The notes below the pieces were generated by a model that was given only the letters and a program-made list of their open reading frames with translations, was not told the origin of the DNA and did not search any database. Positions 47,774-59,150 of a DNA stretch of 64,000 nucleotides are shown one piece after another. A program made the translations under genes and the position numbers. Source of the stretch: JAFLCM01 sp964510955 (GTDB lineage: Bacteria; Planctomycetota; Phycisphaerae; Phycisphaerales; UBA1924). The stretch covers positions 42,281 to 106,280 of the forward strand of contig CAZEDW010000010.1 of NCBI GenBank assembly GCA_964510955.1. Reading direction: 5' to 3'. Position 1 is the first letter of the stretch, and every line of letters begins with the position of its first letter.

Positions 47774-48925
47774 TCAGTAGGTGCACCGCTTGCGGATCAG
47801 GGCCCGGTCGTGCGGGTCGATCGACGCGAGCAGCTCGGCGATGCGCACCCCGGCGCGCCCGTCGCCGTAGGGGTGCGAGATCGCGGCGCGGTCGATGCGC
47901 CGGGCGCGGGCGATGGCGTCGGCGACGTCGCCGGTCACGGGGTCGTCGACGTGGACGACGTTGCCGGCGCGTTCGCGTCCGGCCTGACGCTCGCCGATGT
48001 CAACCACGGGCGTGCGGAGCGCGGCGCACTCGATGAGCCCGGCGGAGCTGTTGCCCACCACCACGCCGCCGGAGTCCGCGAGCCGGCGCAGCAGGGCGAC
48101 AAAGGTATCCCGGGGCAGGTGCGGCGCCCGCGCCCAGGCGTTCGAGGACGCCGCGCCGGCGCATGCACGCATGATCCCCTCGCGCCCCGGGTCGTGGTTA
48201 GGCTCCATCCACAGGACTCGCTCGCCTCTGAGCGAGTCGCACAGGGCGACAGCGCGGGCGTCTTCAATCTCCGCGGGATCGCCGATCGGGTGGAGCAGCA
48301 GCATCACGCTCGGCCGGCCCAGGGCTTCCCACTGGGCCTGCGGAAGGTCCGGTGCGTCCGTGAGCGTGTCGATGGCCGGCGATCCGACGACGTGCACGGT
48401 CTCGGGGCGCTCACCCATCCGAACCAGTCGCTGCGCCGACGCGGGCGTGGCAGGCAGATGGAGGTGTGCAAGTTTCGAGATGGCGTGCCGGATCGACTCA
48501 TCGGCGACGCCCTCGGCCCGGTCGCCCCCGTGCAGGTGCGCCACGCCGACGCCCGCGACCGCGGCGGCGGCGGCGGCGGCGAGCGGCTCGATCCGGTCGC
48601 CCAGCACCACCACCCAGTCGGGCCGGGTCTGCTCCAGCGCGCCGGCCATCCCCGAGACGCCGTGCCCCAGCGCGTGCGAATCGTGGAACCGCCCGAGGTG
48701 CCCGCTCTGCTGCATCGGCACTTCGGCGCCGATGCACGGACCCCACCGGGCTTCGACCTCGCGCCAGGTCTCGGCGGGCGGGAGGAAATGCGCCCCGGCG
48801 ACGATAACGCTGAGCTCCAGCGCGGGGTGGGCATCAACGGCCCGCATCACCGGCTCGAGCAGGCCGAACTCCGCCCGGCTGCCCGTCACCACCGAAACAC
48901 GCCGCTTGGCAGGCGCGGTGCTCAC
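47774..48925 (-). CDS. neuC: Hydrolysing UDP-sugar 2-epimerase, NeuC/LegG type
   Basis: 383 residues. Family: UDP-N-acetylglucosamine 2-epimerase (hydrolysing), releasing ManNAc or the 2,4-diacetamido mannose precursor for sialic-type acids. Motifs: RRVSVVTGSRAEFGLLEPVM, DWVVVLGDRIEPLAAAAAAA, VAHLHGGDRAEGVADESIRH and VVVGNSSAGLIECAALRTPV (UDP-binding). Its start overlaps the end of the NeuA-NeuB fusion by four bases, so it is the last gene of the operon. Whether the sugar is N-acetylneuraminate or legionaminate cannot be told from sequence. ATG 48925. Confidence 0.92.
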   Translation of the reverse strand: MSTAPAKRRVSVVTGSRAEFGLLEPVMRAVDAHPALELSVIVAGAHFLPPAETWREVEARWGPCIGAEVPMQQSGHLGRFHDSHALGHGVSGMAGALEQTRPDWVVVLGDRIEPLAAAAAAAVAGVGVAHLHGGDRAEGVADESIRHAISKLAHLHLPATPASAQRLVRMGERPETVHVVGSPAIDTLTDAPDLPQAQWEALGRPSVMLLLHPIGDPAEIEDARAVALCDSLRGERVLWMEPNHDPGREGIMRACAGAASSNAWARAPHLPRDTFVALLRRLADSGGVVVGNSSAGLIECAALRTPVVDIGERQAGRERAGNVVHVDDPVTGDVADAIARARRIDRAAISHPYGDGRAGVRIAELLASIDPHDRALIRKRCTY

Positions 48926-50727
48926 GCGAGGTCCTCGGGGGCGAGCGGGGCGTCGGCGGGAATGTCGCGCGACGCGGCCCGGCCGATCACCAGGCCGAGC
49001 TTGCGGGCCGGGACGCCCGTGCCCGGGCGCTTGGTGGTGACGTCGCCCGGCGCGATGACCTCGCCGGCACGGATCGCGCGTGCGGCGACCAGCGATTGGC
49101 GCGAGACCCGGCGCACCTCCAGTTCGCTTTCAAGAAGGCGCTTCTCGCGCGGACCGAGCATCGCGTTGGCGCGGCGTGCGCTGACCGCGTAGCGGGCGAA
49201 CTGAGCGGGATCGAGCGACGCGCCGTGGTCCGGGCCACGGGCGGATCGGTCGTGGGTGAGGTGCTTTTCCAGGATGCACGCGCCCGCGGCGACGGCCAGG
49301 GCGCCGGTGTCCTCGCCGGGCGTGTGATCGCTGTAACCGGTGGCCAGGCCGGTCAGCTCTCGCAAGACGCCGATCGCGCCAAGAGCGGCGTCGCCCTCGG
49401 CGCATGGGTAGCTGCTCACGCACTGAAGCACGCCGAGGCGGGCGGCGTTTTCAGCGATGTGCGCGCCCAGCCACGACAGCCCGAGGGAAACCTCCGGGGC
49501 GGTCGCCGCGCCGGTGCTGACGATGAGCGGGCGCCGGCCCGCGGCGTTGAACATCGCCTCCAGCAAGGGGCGGTTGACGATATCGGGGGACGCCGCCTTG
49601 AAGGCGTCCCACGGGAGCCGGTCCATCTCCGCGACGAGTGCGATGCTGAAGACGCTGACGATGGCGTGCACCCCGAGCTTGTGCGCCAGGGCAGCGCATC
49701 GTTCGAGGTCGCCCGCGTTGAGCTCGAGCCGCTTGAGCATCGCGCACGGGTCGGTCTCGCCCGCGGCGCTCTGATAGGCGGCCAACCGGGCTCCGCGGCT
49801 CATCAGCATCTCGGCGCGGAAGTACTGGAACTTCACGGCGTCGGCCCCGGCGTCCGCCGCGGCACGGACCAGCTCGAGCGCCCGCTCGGGCGCGCCATCG
49901 TGGTTCACGCCGATCTCGGCGATGATGTACGGCCCGTGCCCCGGCCCGATGCGGCGTTCCCTGATCGTCATCTCGCCCCCGCCGCGCCCGGGCGCCAGGG
50001 CCGCCTCGGCCGTGAGCAGGTCGCTCGGCGCGTCGATGTCAACCACCGAGCCTTCAGGGTTGATGATGCCGCGCCGGTCGAGGCCGAAGAACGCGTGCGG
50101 GCCAGCGGCCACGCCCGGGATTTCGAGCATGAGGGCGCGGCGGGTGACCGCGAGAACCGCGCCGTCCGGGATGAGCGCGGGCGGAAGGTCCTGGCGCCGG
50201 TAAATGCCGTGGTTCAGGACATCGCCCTCCCACGGGCCGACCCGCCCGCCCATGGCTTCGGGCTCGACGCGGGCGGTCCACCAGGGGTGATGCTTGCCGA
50301 CCGGGCAGTAGCTCTGCACGCTGTCGGCGCCGGTGGTGGCAAGCATCGAGACGGCGCGTGCGATGAGCTCCCCGCCGCCGGGGCGAACCGGGACGTTGGC
50401 ATAAAGGATCACCGCGGCATCGATGCGCCCGCCGGCGTGGCGCTCAAGCTCGACCAGGGCGTGGCGCGCGGCCGCGTCGACGGTGGCGGTATCGGTCGCG
50501 AGGTCTGGTGGGCGATCGATGGTCGTCACGCCCGTCTCCTCCGCCAGCTCGCGCAGCTCCGGCGAGTCCGTGGAGACAGCGACGAGCCGAACGCTCCCGG
50601 TACGACGGGCCTCGAGTGCGTGCTGGATCGTCCATGCGGCGCACGGGCGCCCCGCGATCGGGCGCATGTTCTTGCCGGGCACGCCCTTGCTGCCGGCCCG
50701 CGCGAGGATGATCGCGGCCGTTCGCAT
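48922..50727 (-). CDS. Fused CMP-nonulosonate cytidylyltransferase and nonulosonate synthase (NeuA-NeuB)
   Basis: 601 residues. Residues ~1-225: NeuA-type cytidylyltransferase (AAIILARAGSKGVPGKNMRP, the nucleotide loop; VRLVAVSTDSPELRELAEET). Residues ~255-530: NeuB synthase (YIIAEIGVNHDGAPERALEL, AGADAVKFQYFRAEMLMSR, KAASPDIVNRPLLEAMF, SSYPCAEGDAALGAIGVLRE, GYSDHTPGEDTGALAV). Residues ~540-601: SAF/antifreeze-like domain (SLVAARAIRAGEVIAPGDVT). Together they make a nonulosonic acid from the NeuC product plus PEP, then activate it as the CMP-sugar. Usually these are separate genes and in the reverse functional order. Three bases separate it from the upstream Maf gene. Confidence 0.92.
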   Translation of the reverse strand: MRTAAIILARAGSKGVPGKNMRPIAGRPCAAWTIQHALEARRTGSVRLVAVSTDSPELRELAEETGVTTIDRPPDLATDTATVDAAARHALVELERHAGGRIDAAVILYANVPVRPGGGELIARAVSMLATTGADSVQSYCPVGKHHPWWTARVEPEAMGGRVGPWEGDVLNHGIYRRQDLPPALIPDGAVLAVTRRALMLEIPGVAAGPHAFFGLDRRGIINPEGSVVDIDAPSDLLTAEAALAPGRGGGEMTIRERRIGPGHGPYIIAEIGVNHDGAPERALELVRAAADAGADAVKFQYFRAEMLMSRGARLAAYQSAAGETDPCAMLKRLELNAGDLERCAALAHKLGVHAIVSVFSIALVAEMDRLPWDAFKAASPDIVNRPLLEAMFNAAGRRPLIVSTGAATAPEVSLGLSWLGAHIAENAARLGVLQCVSSYPCAEGDAALGAIGVLRELTGLATGYSDHTPGEDTGALAVAAGACILEKHLTHDRSARGPDHGASLDPAQFARYAVSARRANAMLGPREKRLLESELEVRRVSRQSLVAARAIRAGEVIAPGDVTTKRPGTGVPARKLGLVIGRAASRDIPADAPLAPEDLA

Positions 50728-50730
50728 CGG

Positions 50731-53700
50731 TTACCAGCCGGTCCAGAGGTCGGGGTGATCGGCGCCGTGGGCGCCGAGCGATTCGGCGCGTCGGGCCGTG
50801 AGCGCGGACCAGATCTCGGCCAAGGGCCGTTCGCCGATGCGCCCGACAGGCCCGGTGCCGCCTCGCTCGTCGGCGAAGACATCGCCGGTGGAGTGGACGA
50901 CGAGGCGTGAGAACGCGTCGCGGACGGCAACGCCGAGCGGCTTGCCCAGCGGTTCGATCCGGTCCCCGGGGATCGGGGCCGGCAACTGGTCGATCACGCC
51001 CGCGCCGGCGACCAGCAGAGCCTTGTCGAAGAAGGCCTCGATCTCCTCGTAGACCGCGTCTCGGCGGGTGATGCGCGGCACGATGAAGGGCGTGAGCAGC
51101 CCGCCAACCGCACGCCGCGCCTTGAGAAGCCGGTCGGCACGCCCGAGCACCTGGGCGAACGCGTCGCGCCCCGTCAGGCGCTCGTAGGTCGCGGCGGCGT
51201 TGGCGTGGGTATCGATGCTGATGACCGATGCGCACGACGTGAGCGCATCGAACGCCGCCTCGAATCGCGTGTCGATGCAGCACAGCTCGGTCCGCACATG
51301 CACCCCCTCGCCCCGCAGGGCGGCGGCCCGCCTGAGAATAGAGACAAACGAGGGGTGGTCGAGGCAATCATGCCCCGGCTCGGCTCGGATCGTCAAGGCC
51401 GGGGCCCACGCGCGCTGGGCGATCTCGCCCAGAAGCAGACCGACCAAGCGATCATCAAGGCAGCCCGCGTGGCCCTTGAGCATGAGCGTGACGTCCGCTG
51501 GCGTGCTCGATGAGCTGGCCGCTGCGCCCCAGGGTGACAACCGCTCGCACAGCGCCGCCGCGTCGAGCCGATCGGGGCTCGGCTCCGCCGCCGCGGCCCG
51601 CTCGACAAGCTCCCAGCCCGGGTGATCGGGAATGAACCGGGTCAGCGCATCGCGCACGGAAGGGGGCACGGGCACGCAGCAGCTCATGGCCACCGGGTCG
51701 GCGCGGGCGTTGAGCGGGCGGTAGGCGAGCACCCCGGCGATCGTGGCCAGCATCGAGTTCTCGCCCTGCCCGCGCGCCAGATCATCGACGAGCTTGCGCG
51801 AGACCACGCACGGGGCGAGCCCGGGCGCCGCCTGCGCAAAGGTCATGGGGTCGTTGCGCCCGGCGGCCATGCCCTCGGCGTGGCGCTCGATGACCGAGCC
51901 CGTGATGCTCGGGTCGATCAGGCACCACGCGGGGTCGATCAGCAGCGCGGCGTCGAGATTCTCCCGGGCCATCGCCTCGGCGCACGTGCGAGGGTCGCAC
52001 GCCTCGTCGTAGACCGTCATGCCCCCCACGCCGCCGCGCCAGCAGCGCGCGGACCAGGCGCGCGCCTGCATGACCGCGCGCCGGCGCTCGCGCGAACCGG
52101 CGAGATCGATCTCGACAACAGAGACCGAGAGCCCGCGCGCCGCGCCCGCGAGCGCTCGGGCCCGGGCGGGATCATCGGTGACGATCACCAGGCGCTCCAG
52201 GGCCTTGCAACGGGCGAGCCGGCGGAGCGTCAGCTCCGCGACCGGGGCCCCCAGCACCTCGCGGGTCAGCTCCGTGGCCCGCTCGGCGAAGTCGAGCACC
52301 ATCAGCCCCGCAAGCGTGCAGCTGGCCTTGGCGGCGCCGGTGCGCGGGGCGCTGTCATCGGCGGGCGTTACGTCGCGGGTGCGGCGCGGGCCGCCCTCAA
52401 AGACCGAGATGGTGGCGTCGAGAAGGTCCTCCAGGGCGTCGGCGGAATCGGCGATCCAGCCCACGTTCATGGCGTCGCGCTCGACCTGCTTGCGCTGCAT
52501 CTCCACGCCCGAAAGCCCCGGGTCGAGCTTCATCGCGCGGTCGGCCTTGAACCGCTTGAACGTCCCGGTCTGGTTGAAGCGGTGAACAAGTGCATAGGCC
52601 GGGTCGAGTTTCTGCACCCGGTCGCGGAGCGCGTGAATCTGGTGGATCAGGGCGTTGGCCGATCCGGGCGTATCGAGACAACCCGCGAGCTTCGACAGCA
52701 GGCCCGTGGTTTCGCGGCTCAGGCGCGCGAGCGTCCGCGTGTCGTTCCGCACAGCGTGCAGGCGGCGCTTGATGCCGGGGGGCATCGGTCGGGCGTCCGG
52801 CACCGGGATGGGCGGCAGCGGCGTGCCCCAGGCGGCGAACCGCTCCAGCGCATCGGCCAGCGCGAGCCGGGTGGTGTGCGCCTTGGCCACGCCGCCCTCG
52901 GTTGCGTCGATGATCATCAGGCCCCGCCCGCCCTCGGCGACGGGCGTGGCGTCTTCCATGAAGTCACGTTCGAACTGGTGCAGGTACGCGACCATCTGGT
53001 CGTCGGAGTACACCTTTCGCCCGAGGTGGTCGGTCAACTCGTGGAGGTTGCCGCGCATCCGCATGATGCGCTGCCACTCCATCATCTCCAGCGTATTGAA
53101 GGGGTTCAGCTCGCCAGCCCAGACGCGGTGGATGGCGGCGTCCTTGGCGTAGTACTGCCCGTCGGTGAAGGCCAGGTCCTGCCCGACCAGGATCACCGGG
53201 TCGGCCCCCATGTGGCGGGCGAGGTAATAGGCGAGGTGGGCCACCGTCGCGCCGGGCTTGAGCGGTGCGTGCAGGCCGTCGACCGCGGGGCCGAGCACCG
53301 TCTCCACGAACTCGTCGGCGATCAGGCGCTTGGCACCGGGGAACGCTTCAAGGATGGCGGGGTTGGCCTTGGGTTCGGCGACGAGTGTGACGCCCTCGAC
53401 GTCCGCGGCGGTGAGGCCCTCGTAGAACCGGGCCGAGATCTCGTGGTGGTCCAGCGCCGTCACAAAGTGCGGGCGGATGCCCTCGCGGAGCAACTGCTTG
53501 AGCACCGTCTGCACGCAGATGATCAGGCAGCGGTCGCGAAGCCCCGGCTGCTTGAGCCGGGCGATGTTGCGCCGCAGGCTGGGGCCCGCCGACACCACCA
53601 CCGCGGGTCGGCCCTGAGCCAGCCCCGCGAGCTCACCGATGCCGGGCCACCGGGCGTAGTGGTCGGCGTTCATCAGCCCGTTGCGGACCGTCACCTCGGT

Positions 53701-54357
53701 CTGCATCATCGTCGTGATGACGTGGGTGCGGACGGTGGCGACCACGTCGGTGAACGCTCGCGCGAACTCGACGCCGCGGGCGCCGAGGCGCGCGCGGCTC
53801 GGGGTGTGCTCGATGATCTGCGCGCCCACCGCCAGCGGCGCCTCCCACCCCTGCACATACTGGGTGATGCGGGCGCGGTCGGCAGGGTCGTCGAAGATCG
53901 CCACGTTCCCGCGGGCGAGCCACCGGCTGTGGTCGATGCGCTCCAGCACGCCCCGGAGCAACGACAGGTCCGGCTCGAACACCGCCACCACGCCGACGTC
54001 CTTCATCCGCTCGGCCAGCGCACGGACGTGGTAGCCGAGCCCGAAGCCCAGGACGACCGCGCAGCCGCAGGCCACGGGGTCGAGCGTCTCGCCCAGGCGT
54101 CCGGCCTCTTCGAGCGGGCGGCGCCGGCTGGCCAGCGATACCCCGCCGAGCGTGGCGCTGGGTGTCTGGTCATCGGTCGGGGCGAAATCGAGCAACCCGG
54201 GCGCGGGCGGGGGTGCGTCGAGCAGGGCGCGGGCCAAATGCGGGCTGCGGCGCGACAGGGCCGCCAGGTTGGCGCGCAAGACCGGCGTAAGCCCGCCCGC
54301 GCCGCTCGGGGCTGGGGCGTCGAATGGGGCGATCAGCGGGGACGTCAGCATGGTCAT
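50731..54357 (-). CDS. Giant Maf-type (DUF115) glycosyltransferase with nucleotidyltransferase-like and radical-SAM-like domains
   Basis: 1208 residues. Residues ~80-560 match the Maf/DUF115 core of motility accessory factors, which transfer nonulosonic acids to flagellin: CGCAVVLGFGLGYHVRALAE, AVVVSAGPSLRRNIARLKQP, HFVTALDHHEISARFYEGL, GATVAHLAYYLARHMGADPV, ILVGQDLAFTDGQYYAKDA. Residues ~600-690 are helical. Residues ~690-930 resemble a GT-A nucleotidyltransferase (LTLRRLARCKALERLVIVTD, ALLIDPAWCLIDPSITGS). The last ~255 residues resemble radical SAM/SPASM: LTIRAEPGHDCLDHPSFVSI, ISIDTHANAAATYERLTGRD, and RIGERPLAEIWSAL, but the CxxxCxxC and SPASM cysteines are missing. It is the first gene of the sialic-type operon. 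Start at 54357 (MTML). Confidence 0.85.
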   Translation of the reverse strand: MTMLTSPLIAPFDAPAPSGAGGLTPVLRANLAALSRRSPHLARALLDAPPPAPGLLDFAPTDDQTPSATLGGVSLASRRRPLEEAGRLGETLDPVACGCAVVLGFGLGYHVRALAERMKDVGVVAVFEPDLSLLRGVLERIDHSRWLARGNVAIFDDPADRARITQYVQGWEAPLAVGAQIIEHTPSRARLGARGVEFARAFTDVVATVRTHVITTMMQTEVTVRNGLMNADHYARWPGIGELAGLAQGRPAVVVSAGPSLRRNIARLKQPGLRDRCLIICVQTVLKQLLREGIRPHFVTALDHHEISARFYEGLTAADVEGVTLVAEPKANPAILEAFPGAKRLIADEFVETVLGPAVDGLHAPLKPGATVAHLAYYLARHMGADPVILVGQDLAFTDGQYYAKDAAIHRVWAGELNPFNTLEMMEWQRIMRMRGNLHELTDHLGRKVYSDDQMVAYLHQFERDFMEDATPVAEGGRGLMIIDATEGGVAKAHTTRLALADALERFAAWGTPLPPIPVPDARPMPPGIKRRLHAVRNDTRTLARLSRETTGLLSKLAGCLDTPGSANALIHQIHALRDRVQKLDPAYALVHRFNQTGTFKRFKADRAMKLDPGLSGVEMQRKQVERDAMNVGWIADSADALEDLLDATISVFEGGPRRTRDVTPADDSAPRTGAAKASCTLAGLMVLDFAERATELTREVLGAPVAELTLRRLARCKALERLVIVTDDPARARALAGAARGLSVSVVEIDLAGSRERRRAVMQARAWSARCWRGGVGGMTVYDEACDPRTCAEAMARENLDAALLIDPAWCLIDPSITGSVIERHAEGMAAGRNDPMTFAQAAPGLAPCVVSRKLVDDLARGQGENSMLATIAGVLAYRPLNARADPVAMSCCVPVPPSVRDALTRFIPDHPGWELVERAAAAEPSPDRLDAAALCERLSPWGAAASSSSTPADVTLMLKGHAGCLDDRLVGLLLGEIAQRAWAPALTIRAEPGHDCLDHPSFVSILRRAAALRGEGVHVRTELCCIDTRFEAAFDALTSCASVISIDTHANAAATYERLTGRDAFAQVLGRADRLLKARRAVGGLLTPFIVPRITRRDAVYEEIEAFFDKALLVAGAGVIDQLPAPIPGDRIEPLGKPLGVAVRDAFSRLVVHSTGDVFADERGGTGPVGRIGERPLAEIWSALTARRAESLGAHGADHPDLWTGW

Positions 54358-54510
54358 CCGGCGGGTGCTCCGCGGTGGTGGCGGGTCGGCGTGGCGCCGG
54401 GTCGAAGCGCAACGCGACCGCCCGGGCCGGCGGGCCCGTCCCGGGTGCTTATCGGCCCGCGCGCGCTCGTGGCTGCAACTCGCGGGGGGCGAGCGGCGAA
54501 CAATCCTTGC

Positions 54511-55194
54511 GTGAGCGCGCCCACCGCACTCCCCTTGGTCCACGCGCTCGCCCCGGAGCCGGTGTTGGCGGCGCTCCCCGGCAGCGTCCGCGATGTCATT
54601 GACGACTACGTCTTCGAGCACCCGTTGCTCGGAGCCATGGCGGTTGCGCTGGTGACGCTTCTGACCTTCGAGGTGCTCCGCCGGACCGGGAAGCTGAAAT
54701 GGGCGTGGTGGGCGCTGGCAGCCGGGACAGCACTGGCGGCGGCGGTGATCGCGCTGGGCATCGCGGTGGAGACCCCCCGCGAGCGATTGGCGACGGCCGC
54801 GCGCGCGCTGGTTGAGGCCGTGGTCAACGCCGATACCCGGACAGCCGAGACGCTGCTGGACGATCGTGTGGCGTTCCGGACCGACATGCGCTTGAACGCC
54901 CGCTTGGACCGCGACTGGCTGCTCGGAGTGGTTCGCGGCATGCCAGGTGTCTTCAAGAGCCACTCACTCGAAATCCGTGAGGTGGTCCTCGACGACCCGG
55001 ACCTGGGGCGGACCCGCATCCTCAGCCGCGCGGAGTTCACCAACGAACCCTTCGGGCTGACCCCCAGCACCTGGGAACTGCGCTGGCGCCGAAAAGGGGA
55101 TCGGTGGGTGCTCACCCAAGTGGAGTGCCAGACCATCTGGGGGCATGACGCCAACGACGAGTGGGTGCGGTGGGGGGAACGGCACCGGCATTAG
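54511..55194 (+). CDS. Membrane protein with NTF2/SnoaL-like domain
   Basis: 227 residues. Two hydrophobic helices (LLGAMAVALVTLLTFEVLRR; WAWWALAAGTALAAAVIALG) and then a cytoplasmic or external alpha/beta domain of the NTF2-like fold (ARALVEAVVNADTRTAETLL, RILSRAEFTNEPFGLTPSTW, ELRWRRKGDRWVLTQVECQT). The final strand resembles the end of DUF4440/SnoaL domains. A catalytic role is not evident. The start is a GTG at 54511. It is divergent from the Maf operon (153 bp). Confidence 0.75.
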   Translation: MSAPTALPLVHALAPEPVLAALPGSVRDVIDDYVFEHPLLGAMAVALVTLLTFEVLRRTGKLKWAWWALAAGTALAAAVIALGIAVETPRERLATAARALVEAVVNADTRTAETLLDDRVAFRTDMRLNARLDRDWLLGVVRGMPGVFKSHSLEIREVVLDDPDLGRTRILSRAEFTNEPFGLTPSTWELRWRRKGDRWVLTQVECQTIWGHDANDEWVRWGERHRH

Positions 55195-55551
55195 CGGCGG
55201 CGCTGCATTGAGCGGACCCGGTCCTCGGTGCCCGTGGAATCCACCGGAACGAAACGGCGATCAGCGTGCGGGGCTTGCGTTTGGATTTTGAGTGGGAACG
55301 ATCGGGAGACACACCGGCAGTGCGAGATCGCTTGCCATGCCCAATCAGGGGGCCGCTGTACCGCCGAGGTGCCGCGCCGGTCCCCCGCGGGCGATACCGC
55401 GTGAGGGTGGTGGCCACCGAACGGGGGACCGGCATATTGCAGAGGTTTTTTAGGACATTTTGGTTATTCAGCTTGGATGAGCGAGGGATGTTTTGTAACT
55501 TCGATTCCGGATTGTCAGATGGCACCCCGCTTCCTCTGGAGAAAGAAAGAG
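55195..55551. other. Intergenic region, partly AT-rich
   Basis: 357 bp between two plus-strand genes. The stretch 55436-55520 (TTGCAGAGG, TTTTTTAGGACATTTTGG) is clearly lower in GC than its surroundings and probably holds the promoter of the following secreted protein. A Shine-Dalgarno TGGAGAAAG is at its end. No RNA structure or repeat was recognised. Confidence 0.5.
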
Positions 55552-56766
55552 ATGAGCACCAACTCGATTTTCATCCGGCGACGCGCAACCGGTGTCGCGT
55601 GTCTGGTCGCCGGCATCGCCGGAGCCGCTCACGCCGGACGCGTCGTCATTGTCGAGGGCCACGACCCCAACCCCGACGTTGCCAACGCGATCCACGTCGA
55701 ATCAACCCAGGCCCAGATCAACTATCTCGCCCGCGGCTACACCGTGGAGCGCCTCAGCAACGCGAGCGGGCCGGTCACCAAGGCCGACGTGCTCCAGGCC
55801 TTGAACGACCCGAGGAACAACGCTTTCTTTTTCGACGGCCACGGCACCCAGATGAGCAATGGCGGCCCGTTTGTCCCCGGCTTGGTTCTGAACGCCGGCG
55901 CCGGGGCCGCCGGCATCCTCACTCCTGCCGATATCCCGGCCGCCGCCTCGGCGCGGATGCTGCATGTCGAGCTTCAAGCGTGCGGCCAAAAGCTCCCGGC
56001 TTGGGACGCAGAGTTCCCCAACGCAGGAAACGTCGACGCCTGGAACCGTGCCATCACGGGCGCCCAGGTCTGGAACGATATCGCGTACCACTCGTTCAGC
56101 CGGATCCCCCCCAAGGGCACGTCGCGCGGCGAGTCCGGCTCCGACCGCGGCGCCCCCCCGGCCAAGACCACCGACCCGCGCTTCGAGGCCGCCGTCGCCG
56201 CCACGCCGTCGCACACGGTCAACCCCGGCATCTCCGAACGTTTCGACCAGTGGACCGAGATCGGCTTCATGCTCCCGCCCCCGCTTGGGGCGGCGTTCGG
56301 GACTCAAAGTTTCAACATCGCCACGACCGACGGCGTCAGCTTCCTGACGCTCAAGGGGCTCAGCGTCTCTTCGGGGCACATCGTCGGCGAGGTGACGGGC
56401 GGTTACGGTGCCGCGGCCTTCACCCTCAATGTTGACGCCACGGCCTTCTCCACGGCGATGGCCAATCTAGACACCATCCCGGGCCTCCGCGCCGCCGGCA
56501 AGTTCACCATTTCGGGGAACACCACGGGCCTGCCCGAAAACGTGCTGCTCGACGCCGCCATCGGTTCTTATTTCGGGACCTACGCCCTCACCCCGCCGTG
56601 CCCCGGCGACATCAACGGAGACGGGCACACCAACACCGTCGACCTGACCGCGCTGCTGGGCAGCTTTGGTGCCAGCGTCACGATCGGGACGTTTGGCGAC
56701 CTGAACTACGACGGCGCCGTCACCACGGCGGACCTCACGATCATGCTCGGCTCCTTCGGCTGCTGA
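55552..56766 (+). CDS. Secreted caspase-like (C14-type) protein with dockerin-like C-terminus
   Basis: 404 residues. Signal peptide ATGVACLVAGIAGAAHA. The pattern then follows a caspase/metacaspase fold: strand RVVIVEGHD, helix IHVESTQAQINYLARGYTVE, ATKADVLQAL-like segment (VTKADVLQALNDPRNNAFFF), DGHGTQM with His97, and the later strand ARMLHVELQACGQ with Cys144. The His-Cys spacing of 47 is close to that in caspases (about 48). The remainder is beta-rich. The C-terminus has two dockerin-type repeats (CPGDINGDGHTNTVDLTALL and GDLNYDGAVTTADLTIML), ending SFGC. Proteolytic activity and specificity are inferred. ATG 55552 after TGGAGAAAG. Confidence 0.72.
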   Translation: MSTNSIFIRRRATGVACLVAGIAGAAHAGRVVIVEGHDPNPDVANAIHVESTQAQINYLARGYTVERLSNASGPVTKADVLQALNDPRNNAFFFDGHGTQMSNGGPFVPGLVLNAGAGAAGILTPADIPAAASARMLHVELQACGQKLPAWDAEFPNAGNVDAWNRAITGAQVWNDIAYHSFSRIPPKGTSRGESGSDRGAPPAKTTDPRFEAAVAATPSHTVNPGISERFDQWTEIGFMLPPPLGAAFGTQSFNIATTDGVSFLTLKGLSVSSGHIVGEVTGGYGAAAFTLNVDATAFSTAMANLDTIPGLRAAGKFTISGNTTGLPENVLLDAAIGSYFGTYALTPPCPGDINGDGHTNTVDLTALLGSFGASVTIGTFGDLNYDGAVTTADLTIMLGSFGC

Positions 56767-56824
56767 GCCGCTCCCTCGCTGGCGGCGGGTTCTGTGAGCG
56801 CACCGCCCCTACACTGCCGCCCCT

Positions 56825-58734
<1,910 letters not shown>

Positions 58735-58738
<4 letters not shown>

Positions 58739-59094
58739 GCCGGCGCTCGGCGGCGGAGAATGCGCGGCCCACGTCCGCCTGGAGGTTGGCCTCGTTCATC
58801 TGGGCGAGCCCGCGCCGGGCGTTCCTGACGATCCTGGCGGGTTGCGTAGCAATGCTCGGGATCGTCTGCCTCATCGGCGGCGACAGACTTGTGCCGCCCG
58901 GCCCGGGCGGTGTTGGGGCTGAAGGGCGCGTCCGCTTGGTTCAACAGGTTGCGCAGACTGTAGGTGTTCGATCGATCGGCGTGGCGCTACTCGCGATCGG
59001 CGGCGCGGCGGCGTGCTGGTCCTGTTACCGCGGTCGCTTCCAGACGGGCCGCACGAAAGGTAAGTTGAAGCACCCGCCGGCACCCGACCAATGA
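58735..59094 (+). CDS. Small membrane protein of unknown function
   Basis: 119 residues with two hydrophobic helices (AFLTILAGCVAMLGIVCLIG and SIGVALLAIGGAAACWSCYR) and a basic C-terminus. Not recognised. Its ATG overlaps the proS stop by four bases, so it is translationally coupled, but the coupling does not tell its role. Confidence 0.65.
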
Positions 59095-59150
59095 ACGCGT
59101 TTCGTGCAAGGGAGTAGACTTGGATTCCGAAGGGGAGAGGACCAGACACG

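Noticed and set aside
46448..49192. Long open frame on the plus strand opposite HDOD and neuC
   Set aside because: It lacks any recognisable family, runs antisense to well-supported genes, and reflects high-GC codon bias.
51622..54510. Long plus-strand frame opposite the Maf gene
   Set aside because: It is antisense to the Maf gene; only the part from the GTG at 54511 has a plausible protein.
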